Part shown: positions 16,073-24,277 of the stretch, one piece after another
Layout of the letters: the number at the start of each line of letters is the position of its first letter
How positions within the stretch are numbered: position 1 is the first letter of the stretch
Assembly: GCF_038069765.1 (NCBI RefSeq)
Contig: NZ_JBBPFS010000006.1
Coordinates: 186,001 to 250,000 of the forward strand
Origin: Arthrobacter_B sp038069765
Lineage (GTDB): Bacteria > Actinomycetota > Actinomycetes > Actinomycetales > Micrococcaceae
Direction: 5' to 3'
Length of the DNA: 64,000 bases
Notes under the pieces: model-generated
What the model was told of the DNA's origin: nothing
What the model saw: only the letters and a program-made list of their open reading frames with translations
The model's database searches: none
Translations under genes and position numbers: made by a program

Positions 16073-16427
16073 GCTGCCCGCGCCCGCGCCGCCGGGACGG
16101 AGGGGCCGCCAGTCGTCACGGAGGGGAGCCACGGAGCGGGAGCCACTGAGCCGTGAAGGGGCGGGGAGGGGCTGGGAGGGGCTGGGAGGGGCTGCGCCGC
16201 ACGGGTTCCCACTCTTCGTGGCTGAGGGGGCTGGTGGGGCAACTCCTGGCACGCGAGAACTCAGAGAGTGGGAACCTGTGCGGATGGACGCCCGGCCCTT
16301 GATACACCCGCCGCCGTGCCGGCCGGCCCTTGATACACCCGCCGCCGTGCCGGCCGGCCCCCTGACAACCCGCCGCCGTGACGGCCGGCCCCCTGACAAC
16401 CCGCCGCCGTGCCCGCCGCATTACAAA
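16073..16427. other. Repeat-rich non-coding stretch
   Basis: No credible gene was found in these 355 bases; open frames crossing it are products of low complexity. It contains a GGGAGGGGCT triplication near 16165-16195, a 12-base inverted repeat (GGTTCCCACTCT at 16204-16215 and AGAGTGGGAACC at 16265-16276) and a four-copy 31-base tandem repeat. Confidence 0.6.
16294..16417. repeat. Four-copy 31-base tandem repeat
   Basis: Units begin at 16294, 16325, 16356 and 16387. The first two share CCTTGATACACCCGCCGCCG and the last two share CCCCTGACAACCCGCCGCCG, so the array grew by duplicating two variants. The period is not a multiple of three, and the last unit is incomplete at its 3' end. Confidence 0.9.
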
Positions 16428-16461
16428 GAAACCCGCCCCCCGGAGTGCGGGAGCGGGTTTC
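16428..16461 (-). terminator. Terminator of the PLDc_N protein gene
   Basis: GAAACCCGC (16428-16436) pairs with GCGGGTTTC (16453-16461), with further pairing inside. On the minus strand TTTG follows. It lies 27 bases beyond the gene's stop. Confidence 0.8.
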
Positions 16462-16487
16462 CTGGAGGTCAGGTAGTGGGCCGGCTG

Positions 16488-16868
16488 CTAGCTGCTCGGC
16501 TTCTCATCGTCGTTCTTCTTCTGTCCGGCCTGTTTCTCCCGCTCGCGCAGCTCGGCCTCGCGGCGCTTGAGCTCGGCTTCCTTCGCCTGCTGGCGGCGCC
16601 GGAGCTCGAGGTTGCGCAGGAAGTCCGGATCGTCATCGGGCGCGGTGGGGCGGCGGGGCTTGCGGTTCTTCGGCTCGGGTCCGCTTTTGGGGCGGCCGAA
16701 CAGGAACCACAAAAGCGCGCCGAGCACGGGCAGCAGCACGATCGTGAAGAGCCAGGCAGTCTTGGAAATGCTGCGCACCTCCTGTGCCCGCGACATGACG
16801 CAGTCGATGATGGCATAAATAATGACGGCGGCGACAATGATGACACCGAAAAGCACGAGGCGAGGCAT
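16488..16868 (-). CDS. PLDc_N domain small membrane protein
   Basis: This 126-residue protein has two membrane segments (VLFGVIIVAAVIIYAIIDC and AWLFTIVLLPVLGALLWFLFG). Between them is the conserved SRAQEVRSISKTAW of the phospholipase D nuclease N-terminal-like (PLDc_N) family. No catalytic HKD motif follows; the rest is a charged Lys/Glu/Arg-rich tail, probably coiled coil (residues 80-115). The function of isolated PLDc_N proteins is unknown. TACAAT, read on the minus strand at 16875-16880, ends 6 bases before the ATG, so the gene is probably leaderless. Confidence 0.85.
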   Translation of the reverse strand: MPRLVLFGVIIVAAVIIYAIIDCVMSRAQEVRSISKTAWLFTIVLLPVLGALLWFLFGRPKSGPEPKNRKPRRPTAPDDDPDFLRNLELRRRQQAKEAELKRREAELREREKQAGQKKNDDEKPSS

Positions 16869-16989
16869 GTATCAATTGTAGTGGAGCAGGCCACAGCTGT
16901 GTCCTCCCGACCGGAGCCGGGCGGGTCGGTAACCGGTCCAAGAGCCCGGCGAAGACGCGCAAAGGCACAGGAGCGCCTAGAATGGGCCT
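16869..16989. promoter_or_regulatory. Divergent leaderless promoters (PLDc_N gene and DUF4229 gene)
   Basis: Minus strand: TACAAT at 16875-16880, six bases before the ATG at 16868. Plus strand: TAGAAT at 16978-16983, six bases before the GTG at 16990. Confidence 0.55.
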
Positions 16990-17298
16990 GTGGCTTTCTG
17001 GAAATTTACCGCTCTCCGCCTTGGTTTGGTGGCCCTCTTCTTTGCTGCATGCGTCTGGCTGGGCCTTGGCCTGGTGTTGTCTGCGATTGTCGGCGCCGTG
17101 CTCGCCTGGTGCGTCACCTACCTCTTCTTCCGCGAGATGCGCGACGCCGCGGCCCGCAGCGTGCAGCATCGCTTCCGCGGCGATGCGCCGCCCTCGCGCA
17201 ACAAGGCGGAACTGGACGACGCCGGCGCGGAAGACAGCCTGCTTGACGCCCATCCGGACGTGCAGATCGACAACGACCGCAAGCCCCGCGGCAAGTAG
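16990..17298 (+). CDS. DUF4229 domain-containing membrane protein
   Basis: The 102-residue protein starts FWKFTALRLGLVALFFAACVW and has two membrane segments, followed by a conserved EMRDAAARSVQHR amphipathic stretch and an acidic tail. This is the DUF4229 plan, found in many actinobacteria beside menA; its function is unknown. The GTG start is supported by a -10 box (TAGAAT) ending 6 bases upstream. The region after the stop (to about 17362) is a degenerate Gly-Lys-Pro-coding repeat in which GGCAAGTA recurs near 17355. Confidence 0.85.
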   Translation: MAFWKFTALRLGLVALFFAACVWLGLGLVLSAIVGAVLAWCVTYLFFREMRDAAARSVQHRFRGDAPPSRNKAELDDAGAEDSLLDAHPDVQIDNDRKPRGK

Positions 17299-17365
17299 GC
17301 CCCCGGCGAGAGCCCCGGAGGCAGGCCCCGCAGGCAAGCCCGGAGGCAAGCCCGGCAAGTAAGCC

Positions 17366-18250
17366 CTAGGCCAGCAGCCGGGTCAGGACGAGTCCGAGGC
17401 TGAACAACAGGGAGAAGCCCAGGTTGATCAGTCCGGTCTGCTGCAGGACCGGGATCAGGCTCCGGCGCTTCTTGCCCTTGAGCATGAGCCAGCTCGGCAT
17501 CAGGCAGGCCGGGATGAGCAGCAGTACCAGCAGCACCCAGGGGTAGTCCGCGGCGATGAACAGCGGCAGCAGGATGGCCAGCGCCAGCATCATGACATAG
17601 CTGATCCGGGCGGCCTCATCGCCCAGGCGCACGGCCAGGGTCCGTTTGCCGGCTTCGCGGTCCGTCGGGATATCCCGCACGTTGTTGGCCATCAGCAGGG
17701 CCATGGCGATCAGCCCGGTTCCCACGGCGCCGAGCACCGACGGAAGGCTGATCTGGCCGGCCTGGGTGTAGGTGGTTCCCAGGGTGGCCACGAGGCCGAA
17801 GAACACAAACACGAAGAGATCGCCCAGGCCCATGTAGCCGTAGGGGTTCCGGCCGCCCGTGTAGCCCCAGGCCGCGGCGACGCAGCCCAGGCCCACCAAG
17901 ATCAGGAACCAGGTGGAGGAGAGGACGATCAGGGCCAGCCCGGCAAGCATCGCGGCGCCGAAGCACGCAAAGGCGGCGTACTTGACCTGCTTGGCGGGTG
18001 CTGCGCCGGAACCGGTCAGCCGCAGCGGGCCCACCCGGTTGTCGTCGGTGCCGCGGATGCCGTCCGAGTAGTCGTTGGCGTAGTTCACGCCCACCTGCAG
18101 CAGCACGGCCACCAGTGCGGCCAGCACGGCGTGCAGGGGTTTGAAGGAACCCAGGTCGTATGCTGCCGCCGTTCCGATAATGACCGGCGCCACCGCCATC
18201 GGCAGGGTGCGGGGGCGGGCTCCTTCTAACCACTGCGCGGCTGTAGCCAC
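17366..18250 (-). CDS. menA: 1,4-dihydroxy-2-naphthoate polyprenyltransferase
   Basis: The product of about 294 residues is a UbiA-family prenyltransferase with eight to nine membrane segments. Both Asp-rich motifs are present: NYANDYSDGIRGTDD near residue 59 and DIPTDREAGKRTLAVRLG near 190. It attaches the isoprenoid tail to dihydroxynaphthoate in menaquinone synthesis. The GTG at 18250 is preferred over the TTG at 18256 because AAAGGA lies about 9 bases upstream of it. It runs in the same direction as menE and menB. Confidence 0.95.
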   Translation of the reverse strand: MATAAQWLEGARPRTLPMAVAPVIIGTAAAYDLGSFKPLHAVLAALVAVLLQVGVNYANDYSDGIRGTDDNRVGPLRLTGSGAAPAKQVKYAAFACFGAAMLAGLALIVLSSTWFLILVGLGCVAAAWGYTGGRNPYGYMGLGDLFVFVFFGLVATLGTTYTQAGQISLPSVLGAVGTGLIAMALLMANNVRDIPTDREAGKRTLAVRLGDEAARISYVMMLALAILLPLFIAADYPWVLLVLLLIPACLMPSWLMLKGKKRRSLIPVLQQTGLINLGFSLLFSLGLVLTRLLA

Positions 18251-18340
18251 AATCAACGTCCTTTTACTTGAGTGATGTTCAACGTTCTATTCTTCCGCAG
18301 CCGTGGAGCGCGGAAGTTCCCCGGGCAGGGGCACTGCAGC

Positions 18341-19483
18341 TCAGGGGTGGGTGTGCCCCGCGGCATCCAGCAGCAGGCGAAGGCCCATCCGGTCCGTTTT
18401 GCCGTTGGGCAGCAGGGGAAGGGCCTCCAGCAGCAGGACCACTTTGGGCACCGCGGGCTTGCCGAGCGAGGAGCGGACAGCGTCCTTCACCTTTTCGGGA
18501 TCCACGGAGCCGACGACGGCGGCGCCCACCAAGCTGCCCCATTCCGGGCTGTCCAGGCCCAGGACCACGGCTTCGGAAACTTCGGGCAGCTGCTCGATGG
18601 AGGCTGCGACGGCGGCGGCTGAAACTTTGATGCCTCCGGTGACAATCACGTCATCGAGCCGCCCGGAGACGGTGACCAGACCGTTCTGCACGCTGCCGGC
18701 GTCGTCGGTGCGGTACCAGCGTTTTCCGGAATTGAAGCGGAACCGTTCAGCGGTCAGCTCCGGCCGGCCCATGTAGCCTTCGGCCAGGACGTCCCCGGCA
18801 ATCCACAGGGATCCGGACTCCACAACGACATCGACGCCCGGCAGCGGAACGCCGTCGTACACGCAGCCGCCGCAGGTTTCACTCATTCCGTAGGTGGTGA
18901 CGACGTTCAGGCCCTGGGCCGCGGCGTCGGCCAGCAGCCCGGCACCGGCAGGTGCTCCGCCGAGGAGGATGGCGTTGAAACGGCGCAGCACGCGCAGGGT
19001 CTCGGGTTCCGGGTTGGTCAGCAGCCGGTGCAGCTGGGTGGGAACCAGCGACGTGAAACGGTTGCGGTCGGTCATTTCGGCGGCGGCCTGCGTGAACCGC
19101 GCCGCGCTGAAGGATCCCGACGTGTCCATAAAGACGGGGTGCGTTCCGGCATACAGGGAGCGGATGAGCACCTGGACCCCGGCAATGTAATGCGCCGGCA
19201 GTGCCATCAGCCATTGCCCGTCGGCATGCAGCGCCATGGCCGTGGCCATGGACGAGGCTGCGAGGGCATCAGTGGTGAGCATGGTCTGTTTGGGTGCGCC
19301 CGTGGACCCGGAGGTGCTGATCACCAGGGCTATGTCATCGTTGGGCAGCTCACCGGAGAAGGTCTGGTCCGGGTTCGCGTGCGGGGCGACGGCGGGGCCC
19401 TCGCCGGCGAGGGCGGCGGCCAGCGGAGCCAGAAGCGTTTCGGCGTTGAAGCCTGCGGGAGTATGGACGGTCAGCAGTTCCAT
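18341..19483 (-). CDS. menE: o-Succinylbenzoate-CoA ligase, MenE-like
   Basis: This 380-residue AMP-forming acyl-CoA synthetase is short for the superfamily, as actinobacterial MenE proteins are. It has the phosphate-binding STSGSTGAPKQTML near residue 86, TTYGMSETCGG near 195, YRTDDAG near 262 and the C-terminal lysine in LPNGKTDRMGL. It activates o-succinylbenzoate for menaquinone synthesis. It starts 7 bases after the menB stop, so the two are probably co-translated; a longer frame to 19567 would overlap menB and is rejected. Confidence 0.9.
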   Translation of the reverse strand: MELLTVHTPAGFNAETLLAPLAAALAGEGPAVAPHANPDQTFSGELPNDDIALVISTSGSTGAPKQTMLTTDALAASSMATAMALHADGQWLMALPAHYIAGVQVLIRSLYAGTHPVFMDTSGSFSAARFTQAAAEMTDRNRFTSLVPTQLHRLLTNPEPETLRVLRRFNAILLGGAPAGAGLLADAAAQGLNVVTTYGMSETCGGCVYDGVPLPGVDVVVESGSLWIAGDVLAEGYMGRPELTAERFRFNSGKRWYRTDDAGSVQNGLVTVSGRLDDVIVTGGIKVSAAAVAASIEQLPEVSEAVVLGLDSPEWGSLVGAAVVGSVDPEKVKDAVRSSLGKPAVPKVVLLLEALPLLPNGKTDRMGLRLLLDAAGHTHP

Positions 19484-19490
19484 GGCGGGC

Positions 19491-20444
19491 CTAGAAGTAG
19501 TAGGGGAAGGAGGACCAGTCGGGATCCCGTTTTTCGAGGAAGGCTTCCTTGCCCTCCACAGCTTCATCGGTCATGTAGGCCAGCCGGGTGGCTTCCCCGG
19601 CAAACACCTGCTGCCCGGCCAGGCCGTCGTCCGCGAGGTTGAAGCCGAACTTCAGCATGCGGATGGCCTGCGGGGACTGCCGGGCAATGTCGGCAGCATA
19701 CTCCAGGGCAACCTTTTCCAGGTTCTCGTGGTCCACCGCCTCGTTCACGGCGCCCATGGCCACCATGTCCTCGGCGGAATATTCACGGGCGAGGAAGAAA
19801 ATCTCGCGGGCCTTCTTCTGTCCGATCTGCCGGGCCAGCAGGGCCGAACCGTAGCCGGCGTCAAAACTGCCCACGGTGGCGTCGGTCTGCTTGAACTTTC
19901 CGTGCTGCCGCGAGGCGATGGTCAGGTCCGAGACCACGTGCAGGCTGTGGCCGCCGCCGGCAGCCCACCCGTTAACGACCGCAATGACCACCTTGGGCAT
20001 GGTCCGCATCAGGCGCTGGACTTCCAGGATGTGCAGGCGTCCGGCGCGGGCCGGATCAATGGTTTCCTTCGTCTCGCCCTCGGCATACCGGTATCCGTCG
20101 CGGCCGCGGATCCGCTGGTCGCCGCCGGAGCAGAAGGAATGGCCGCCGTCCCTGGGCGAGGGGCCGTTGCCGGTGAGCAGGACAGTGGCGACGTCGGGGG
20201 TCATGCGTGCGTGGTCCATGGCCCGGTACAGCTCATCCACGGTGCCCGGGCGGAAAGCGTTGCGGACTTCCGGACGGTTGAACGCGATGCGCACCGTCGG
20301 CAGGTCGCGCACGATGCCGCCGTCGGCCGTGCGCTCCACTTGGCGGTGGTAGGTCATGTCCTGCAGGTCCTCAAATCCTGAGACAAGACGCCACTGCTGC
20401 GGGTCGAAAATATCGGACACCTGTTTTGGAAGTTCTGTGCTCAC
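19491..20444 (-). CDS. menB: 1,4-dihydroxy-2-naphthoyl-CoA synthase
   Basis: The 317-residue product is a crotonase-fold enzyme with MenB hallmarks. It contains FCSGGDQRIRGRDGY, VNGWAAGGGHSLHVVSDL and the SFDAGYGSALLARQIG region, and it ends in the conserved PDWSSFPYYF. It cyclises o-succinylbenzoyl-CoA. The GTG at 20444 is chosen over a TTG at 20471: TAAACT, read on the minus strand at 20452-20457, ends 7 bases before that GTG. It heads menB-menE and probably menA, and is divergent from narG. Confidence 0.95.
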   Translation of the reverse strand: MSTELPKQVSDIFDPQQWRLVSGFEDLQDMTYHRQVERTADGGIVRDLPTVRIAFNRPEVRNAFRPGTVDELYRAMDHARMTPDVATVLLTGNGPSPRDGGHSFCSGGDQRIRGRDGYRYAEGETKETIDPARAGRLHILEVQRLMRTMPKVVIAVVNGWAAGGGHSLHVVSDLTIASRQHGKFKQTDATVGSFDAGYGSALLARQIGQKKAREIFFLAREYSAEDMVAMGAVNEAVDHENLEKVALEYAADIARQSPQAIRMLKFGFNLADDGLAGQQVFAGEATRLAYMTDEAVEGKEAFLEKRDPDWSSFPYYF

Positions 20445-20542
20445 AGTTCCGAGTTTATCGCTCCGCCCCAAACCGGCCGTGAGGGAGGCATTTTGGCCTC
20501 AGGTACTGTCACCGCACCGCGGCTCTGGAATACGTTGGCACC
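20445..20542. promoter_or_regulatory. Divergent leaderless promoters of menB and narG
   Basis: Minus strand: TAAACT (20452-20457), 7 bases before the menB GTG. Plus strand: TACGTT (20531-20536), 6 bases before the narG ATG, with no Shine-Dalgarno sequence. A short dyad (GAGGC and GCCTC) near 20483-20500 could be a regulatory site. Confidence 0.5.
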
Positions 20543-23500
20543 ATGGCTGGCTCCGCACCGGGGATCGATGGCCCCGCATCCGATGCAATGCTCAAGCTCG
20601 GCAGGTTCTTCACCCGCTGGGATGAAACCGCTGACGGCAGGGCGGTTTTCCGTGAAGGCGGGCGGAAGGGGGATTCCTTCTACCGCAACCGGTGGAGCCA
20701 CGACAAAGTGGTGCGCTCCACGCACGGAGTGAACTGCACGGGTTCGTGCTCCTGGAAGGTCTACGTCAAGGACGGGATCATCACCTGGGAAGCGCAGGAA
20801 ACCGACTATCCGACGGTCGGTCCGGACCGGCCCGAATACGAGCCCCGCGGTTGCCCGCGCGGGGCCGCCTTCTCCTGGTACACCTATTCGCCCACCCGTG
20901 TCCGCTACCCGTATATCCGCGGCGTGCTGCTGGAAATGTACCGGGCGGCCAAACGCGAGACCGGCGACCCCGTGCTGGCCTGGGAATCCATCATTAACAA
21001 CCCCGAGCGGCGCCGGACCTACCAGCAGGCCCGCGGCAAGGGCGGGCTGGTGCGCTCCAGCTGGGCCGAAGCGCTGGAAATGACGGCAGCCGCCCATGTC
21101 TCCACGATCAGGAATTACGGGCCGGACCGCTGCACCGGGTTCTCACCGATCCCGGCGATGTCCATGGTTTCGCACGCGGCCGGAGCGCGGTTCATCAACC
21201 TGATCGGCGGGGTGATGAACAGCTTCTACGACTGGTACGCGGACCTGCCCGTGGCCAGCCCGCAGGTTTTCGGTGATCAGACCGATGTGCCGGAATCCGG
21301 TGACTGGTGGGACGCCACGTACCTGATGATGTGGGGGTCCAATATTCCGGTGACCCGCACCCCCGATGCGCACTGGATGGTGGAGGGGCGGTACCGCGGC
21401 ACCAAGGTGGTTTCGGTCAGCCCGGACTACGCCGACAACACCAAGTTTGCCGACGAATGGCTGCCGGCGCAGGCCGGTTCGGACGGCGCGCTCGCCATGG
21501 CCATGGGGCACGTGATCCTGAAGGAGAACTTCGTGGAGCGGCGGGTGCCGTTCTTCGAGGACTATGTCCGGCAGTTCACCGACCTGCCGTTCCTGGTCAC
21601 CCTGGAGAAGCGCACCGACGGCAGCGTGGTGCCGGGCAAATTCCTCACCGCCGCCGATCTGGGCCACAGCGAGGCCAAGGCCTCCGACGCGGCCTTCAAG
21701 ACGGTGCTCCTGGACCGCGACGCCGGCACCCCGGTGGTGCCCAACGGCTCGGTGGGTTTCCGGTACAACGACGACGACGCCGGCAAATGGAACCTTGACC
21801 TGCAGGGCGTGGTGCCGGCCCTGTCCATTGCCGACGCACCGTCGTGGGGACGCGAAACGTCCAGGGTGGAGCTGCCGGCGTTCACCGATCCGACCGGCGT
21901 CGGCTCCGTCCTGCACCGCGGCGTGCCGGTGACGACGGTGGCGGGCCGCACGGTGACCACCGTCTTTGACCTGATGCTCGCGCAGTACGGAGTGCCGCGG
22001 CCGGGCCTGGGCGGAGGCGGACTGCCGGGGGAGTGGGCGGCGGGCTACGACGACGCCGGAACCCCCTACACCCCGGCCTGGCAGGAAGAGATCACCAACG
22101 TCCGCCCGGACGCAGTGCTTCGCACGGCCCGGGAGTTCGCCGCCAACGCGGAGAAGTCCAAGGGCCGGTCAATGATCATCCTCGGCGCCGGCATCTGCCA
22201 GTGGTACCACGGCGACGTGACCTACCGGGCAATCCTGGCCATGCTGATGCTGACCGGCTGCGAGGGCCGCAACGGCGGCGGCTGGGCGCACTACGTGGGG
22301 CAGGAAAAGTGCCGTCCAATCACCGGCTGGGCAGCCATGGCCTCGGCCGGTGACTGGAACCGCCCGCCCCGGTTCATGATCGGGACCGCGTTCTGGTACA
22401 TGCACACCGACCAGTTCCGCTCTGACGGCTATTCCTCGGATTCCATGCAGTCTCCGCTGGCGCAGGGGCATTTACGCGGTTTGCACACGGCGGACGTCAT
22501 CGCGAAGTCCACCCGGATGGGCTGGATGCCGTTTTATCCGCAGTTCGATAAGAAGAACTCCCTGGACATCGCGGACGAGGCGGCCGCGGGCGTGGCCAGG
22601 GGGGAGGCTGCTGATGAAGCGAGCTGGGTGGCGCGGCGGCTCAAGGACGGGAGGCTGCGGTTCGCCGTGGAGGACGTGGACGCCCCGGAGAACTGGCCCC
22701 GGACCCTTATCCTGTGGCGCTCCAACCTCCTGGGATCCTCGGCCAAGGGCGAGGAGTATTTCCAGAAGCATTTGCTGGGCACCCTGAACAACGTGATGGG
22801 CAAGGACCACAGTGAAGCCCGGCCCGCCGACGTCGTCTGGCACGAAAACGCGCCGCAGGGAAAGCTGGATCTGCTCGTTTCGGCGGACTTCCGGATGACC
22901 AGTTCCACCCTGCTGTCCGACGTCGTGTTCCCGGCCGCCACCTGGTACGAGAAGAACGACCTCAACACCACGGACATGCATCCCTACATCCATGCGTTCA
23001 CTCCGGCCATCTCACCGCCGTGGGAGGCCAAGACCGACTACGACCTGTTCCGGCTGCTCGCCGAGGAGTTCTCCCGCCAGTCCGCAACCCATCTGGGGGT
23101 GCGCAGGGACCTGGTGGCCACCGCCCTGACGCACGACACACCGGGTGAAATTGCGCAGCCCGGCGGGCATGCCCCGGACTGGAAGGGAACGGACATTCCC
23201 GCAGTCCCGGGAAGGAACCTGCCCGAGCTCAAAGTGGTGGAACGGGATTACACGGCCATCGGGGAGAAATTCGTTGCCGTGGGTCCGCTGGCGGAGAAAC
23301 TCGGATTCACCACCAAGTACGTGAAGTACGACGTGTCCAAGCCGCTGGCCCAGCTGGCGCGCAAGAACGGAGTGTTTGACCGCGGCGCGGCAGCCGGCCG
23401 CCCGGCGGTGGACACCGACGCCAAGATGGCCGAAGCGATTCTGCTGTTCTCCGGCACCACCAACGGCGCGCTGGCCGTGCAGGGTTTCAAGACGCTGGAG

Positions 23501-24277
23501 AAGCGCACCGGCGTGCCCCTGGCGGACCTGGCCGAGGGGGCGGAGGACAAGCAGATCACCTTCCGCGACACGCAGGACCGGCCGACGCCGGTGAACACGT
23601 CCCCGGAATGGTCCGGCTCCGAGACCGGCGGCCGGCGGTACGCGCCCTTCACCATCAACATTGAGCGGCTCAAGCCCTTCCACACCCTGACCGGGCGGAT
23701 GCATTTCTTCCTGGACCACGACTGGCTGCAGGACATGGGAGAGGCACTGCCGATCTACCGGCCGCCGCTGGACATGCACCGTCTGTTCGGAGAGCCGGCG
23801 CTGGGCACCCGCGGGGAACTCTCCGTGGCGGTGCGCTACCTGACCCCGCACAACAAGTGGTCCATCCACTCCGAGTACCAGGACAACCTGCTGATGCTCT
23901 CGCTTGCCCGCGGCGGGACGGCGGTGTGGATGAGCACGGAGGATGCGGCGCTGATCGAAGTGAAGGACAACGACTGGGTGGAATGCGTCTCCACCAACGG
24001 CGTGCTGGTGGGCCGGGCCATCGTGAGCAGCAGGATGCCGGCCGGGGTGCTGTACGTGCACCACGCGCAGGAGCGCATTATCGACGTTCCCAAGTCGGAG
24101 GCCACCGGCCGGCGCGGCGGCATCCACAATTCGGTGACCAGGATCCTGGTCAAGCCGACCCACATGATCGGCGGCTATGCGCAGCTGTCCTGGGCCTTCA
24201 ACTACCTCGGGCCCACCGGCAACCAGCGCGACATTGTCACCGTAGTGCGCAAACGCTCCCAGGAGGTGCGGTACTGA
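20543..24277 (+). CDS. narG: Respiratory nitrate reductase alpha subunit
   Basis: The 1244-residue molybdopterin enzyme has the NarG N-terminal FeS motif STHGVNCTGSC (His-x3-Cys-x3-Cys) near residue 55. The Mo-ligand region DLPVASPQVFGDQTDVPESGDWW lies near 233, its first Asp opening the family's NarG signature. It reduces nitrate to nitrite on the cytoplasmic side, with electrons from menaquinol through NarI and NarH. Length is typical for Gram-positive NarG. The stop TGA overlaps the ATG of narH, indicating coupling. The transcript appears leaderless. Confidence 0.97.
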   Translation: MAGSAPGIDGPASDAMLKLGRFFTRWDETADGRAVFREGGRKGDSFYRNRWSHDKVVRSTHGVNCTGSCSWKVYVKDGIITWEAQETDYPTVGPDRPEYEPRGCPRGAAFSWYTYSPTRVRYPYIRGVLLEMYRAAKRETGDPVLAWESIINNPERRRTYQQARGKGGLVRSSWAEALEMTAAAHVSTIRNYGPDRCTGFSPIPAMSMVSHAAGARFINLIGGVMNSFYDWYADLPVASPQVFGDQTDVPESGDWWDATYLMMWGSNIPVTRTPDAHWMVEGRYRGTKVVSVSPDYADNTKFADEWLPAQAGSDGALAMAMGHVILKENFVERRVPFFEDYVRQFTDLPFLVTLEKRTDGSVVPGKFLTAADLGHSEAKASDAAFKTVLLDRDAGTPVVPNGSVGFRYNDDDAGKWNLDLQGVVPALSIADAPSWGRETSRVELPAFTDPTGVGSVLHRGVPVTTVAGRTVTTVFDLMLAQYGVPRPGLGGGGLPGEWAAGYDDAGTPYTPAWQEEITNVRPDAVLRTAREFAANAEKSKGRSMIILGAGICQWYHGDVTYRAILAMLMLTGCEGRNGGGWAHYVGQEKCRPITGWAAMASAGDWNRPPRFMIGTAFWYMHTDQFRSDGYSSDSMQSPLAQGHLRGLHTADVIAKSTRMGWMPFYPQFDKKNSLDIADEAAAGVARGEAADEASWVARRLKDGRLRFAVEDVDAPENWPRTLILWRSNLLGSSAKGEEYFQKHLLGTLNNVMGKDHSEARPADVVWHENAPQGKLDLLVSADFRMTSSTLLSDVVFPAATWYEKNDLNTTDMHPYIHAFTPAISPPWEAKTDYDLFRLLAEEFSRQSATHLGVRRDLVATALTHDTPGEIAQPGGHAPDWKGTDIPAVPGRNLPELKVVERDYTAIGEKFVAVGPLAEKLGFTTKYVKYDVSKPLAQLARKNGVFDRGAAAGRPAVDTDAKMAEAILLFSGTTNGALAVQGFKTLEKRTGVPLADLAEGAEDKQITFRDTQDRPTPVNTSPEWSGSETGGRRYAPFTINIERLKPFHTLTGRMHFFLDHDWLQDMGEALPIYRPPLDMHRLFGEPALGTRGELSVAVRYLTPHNKWSIHSEYQDNLLMLSLARGGTAVWMSTEDAALIEVKDNDWVECVSTNGVLVGRAIVSSRMPAGVLYVHHAQERIIDVPKSEATGRRGGIHNSVTRILVKPTHMIGGYAQLSWAFNYLGPTGNQRDIVTVVRKRSQEVRY

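Noticed and set aside
16294..16417. The 31-base units as a CRISPR array
   Set aside because: The whole 31-base period is repeated, so there are no unique spacers, and no cas genes are present.
16071..17246. A 391-codon plus-strand frame across the 31-base repeats and the PLDc_N gene
   Set aside because: Composition is Arg/Pro/Gly low-complexity, it is antisense to the PLDc_N gene, and it begins inside the terminator region.
20472..20542. A CRP/FNR-type site before narG
   Set aside because: No TTGAT-N4-ATCAA or TGTGA-N6-TCACA-like palindrome could be found; only a short GAGGC/GCCTC dyad is present.
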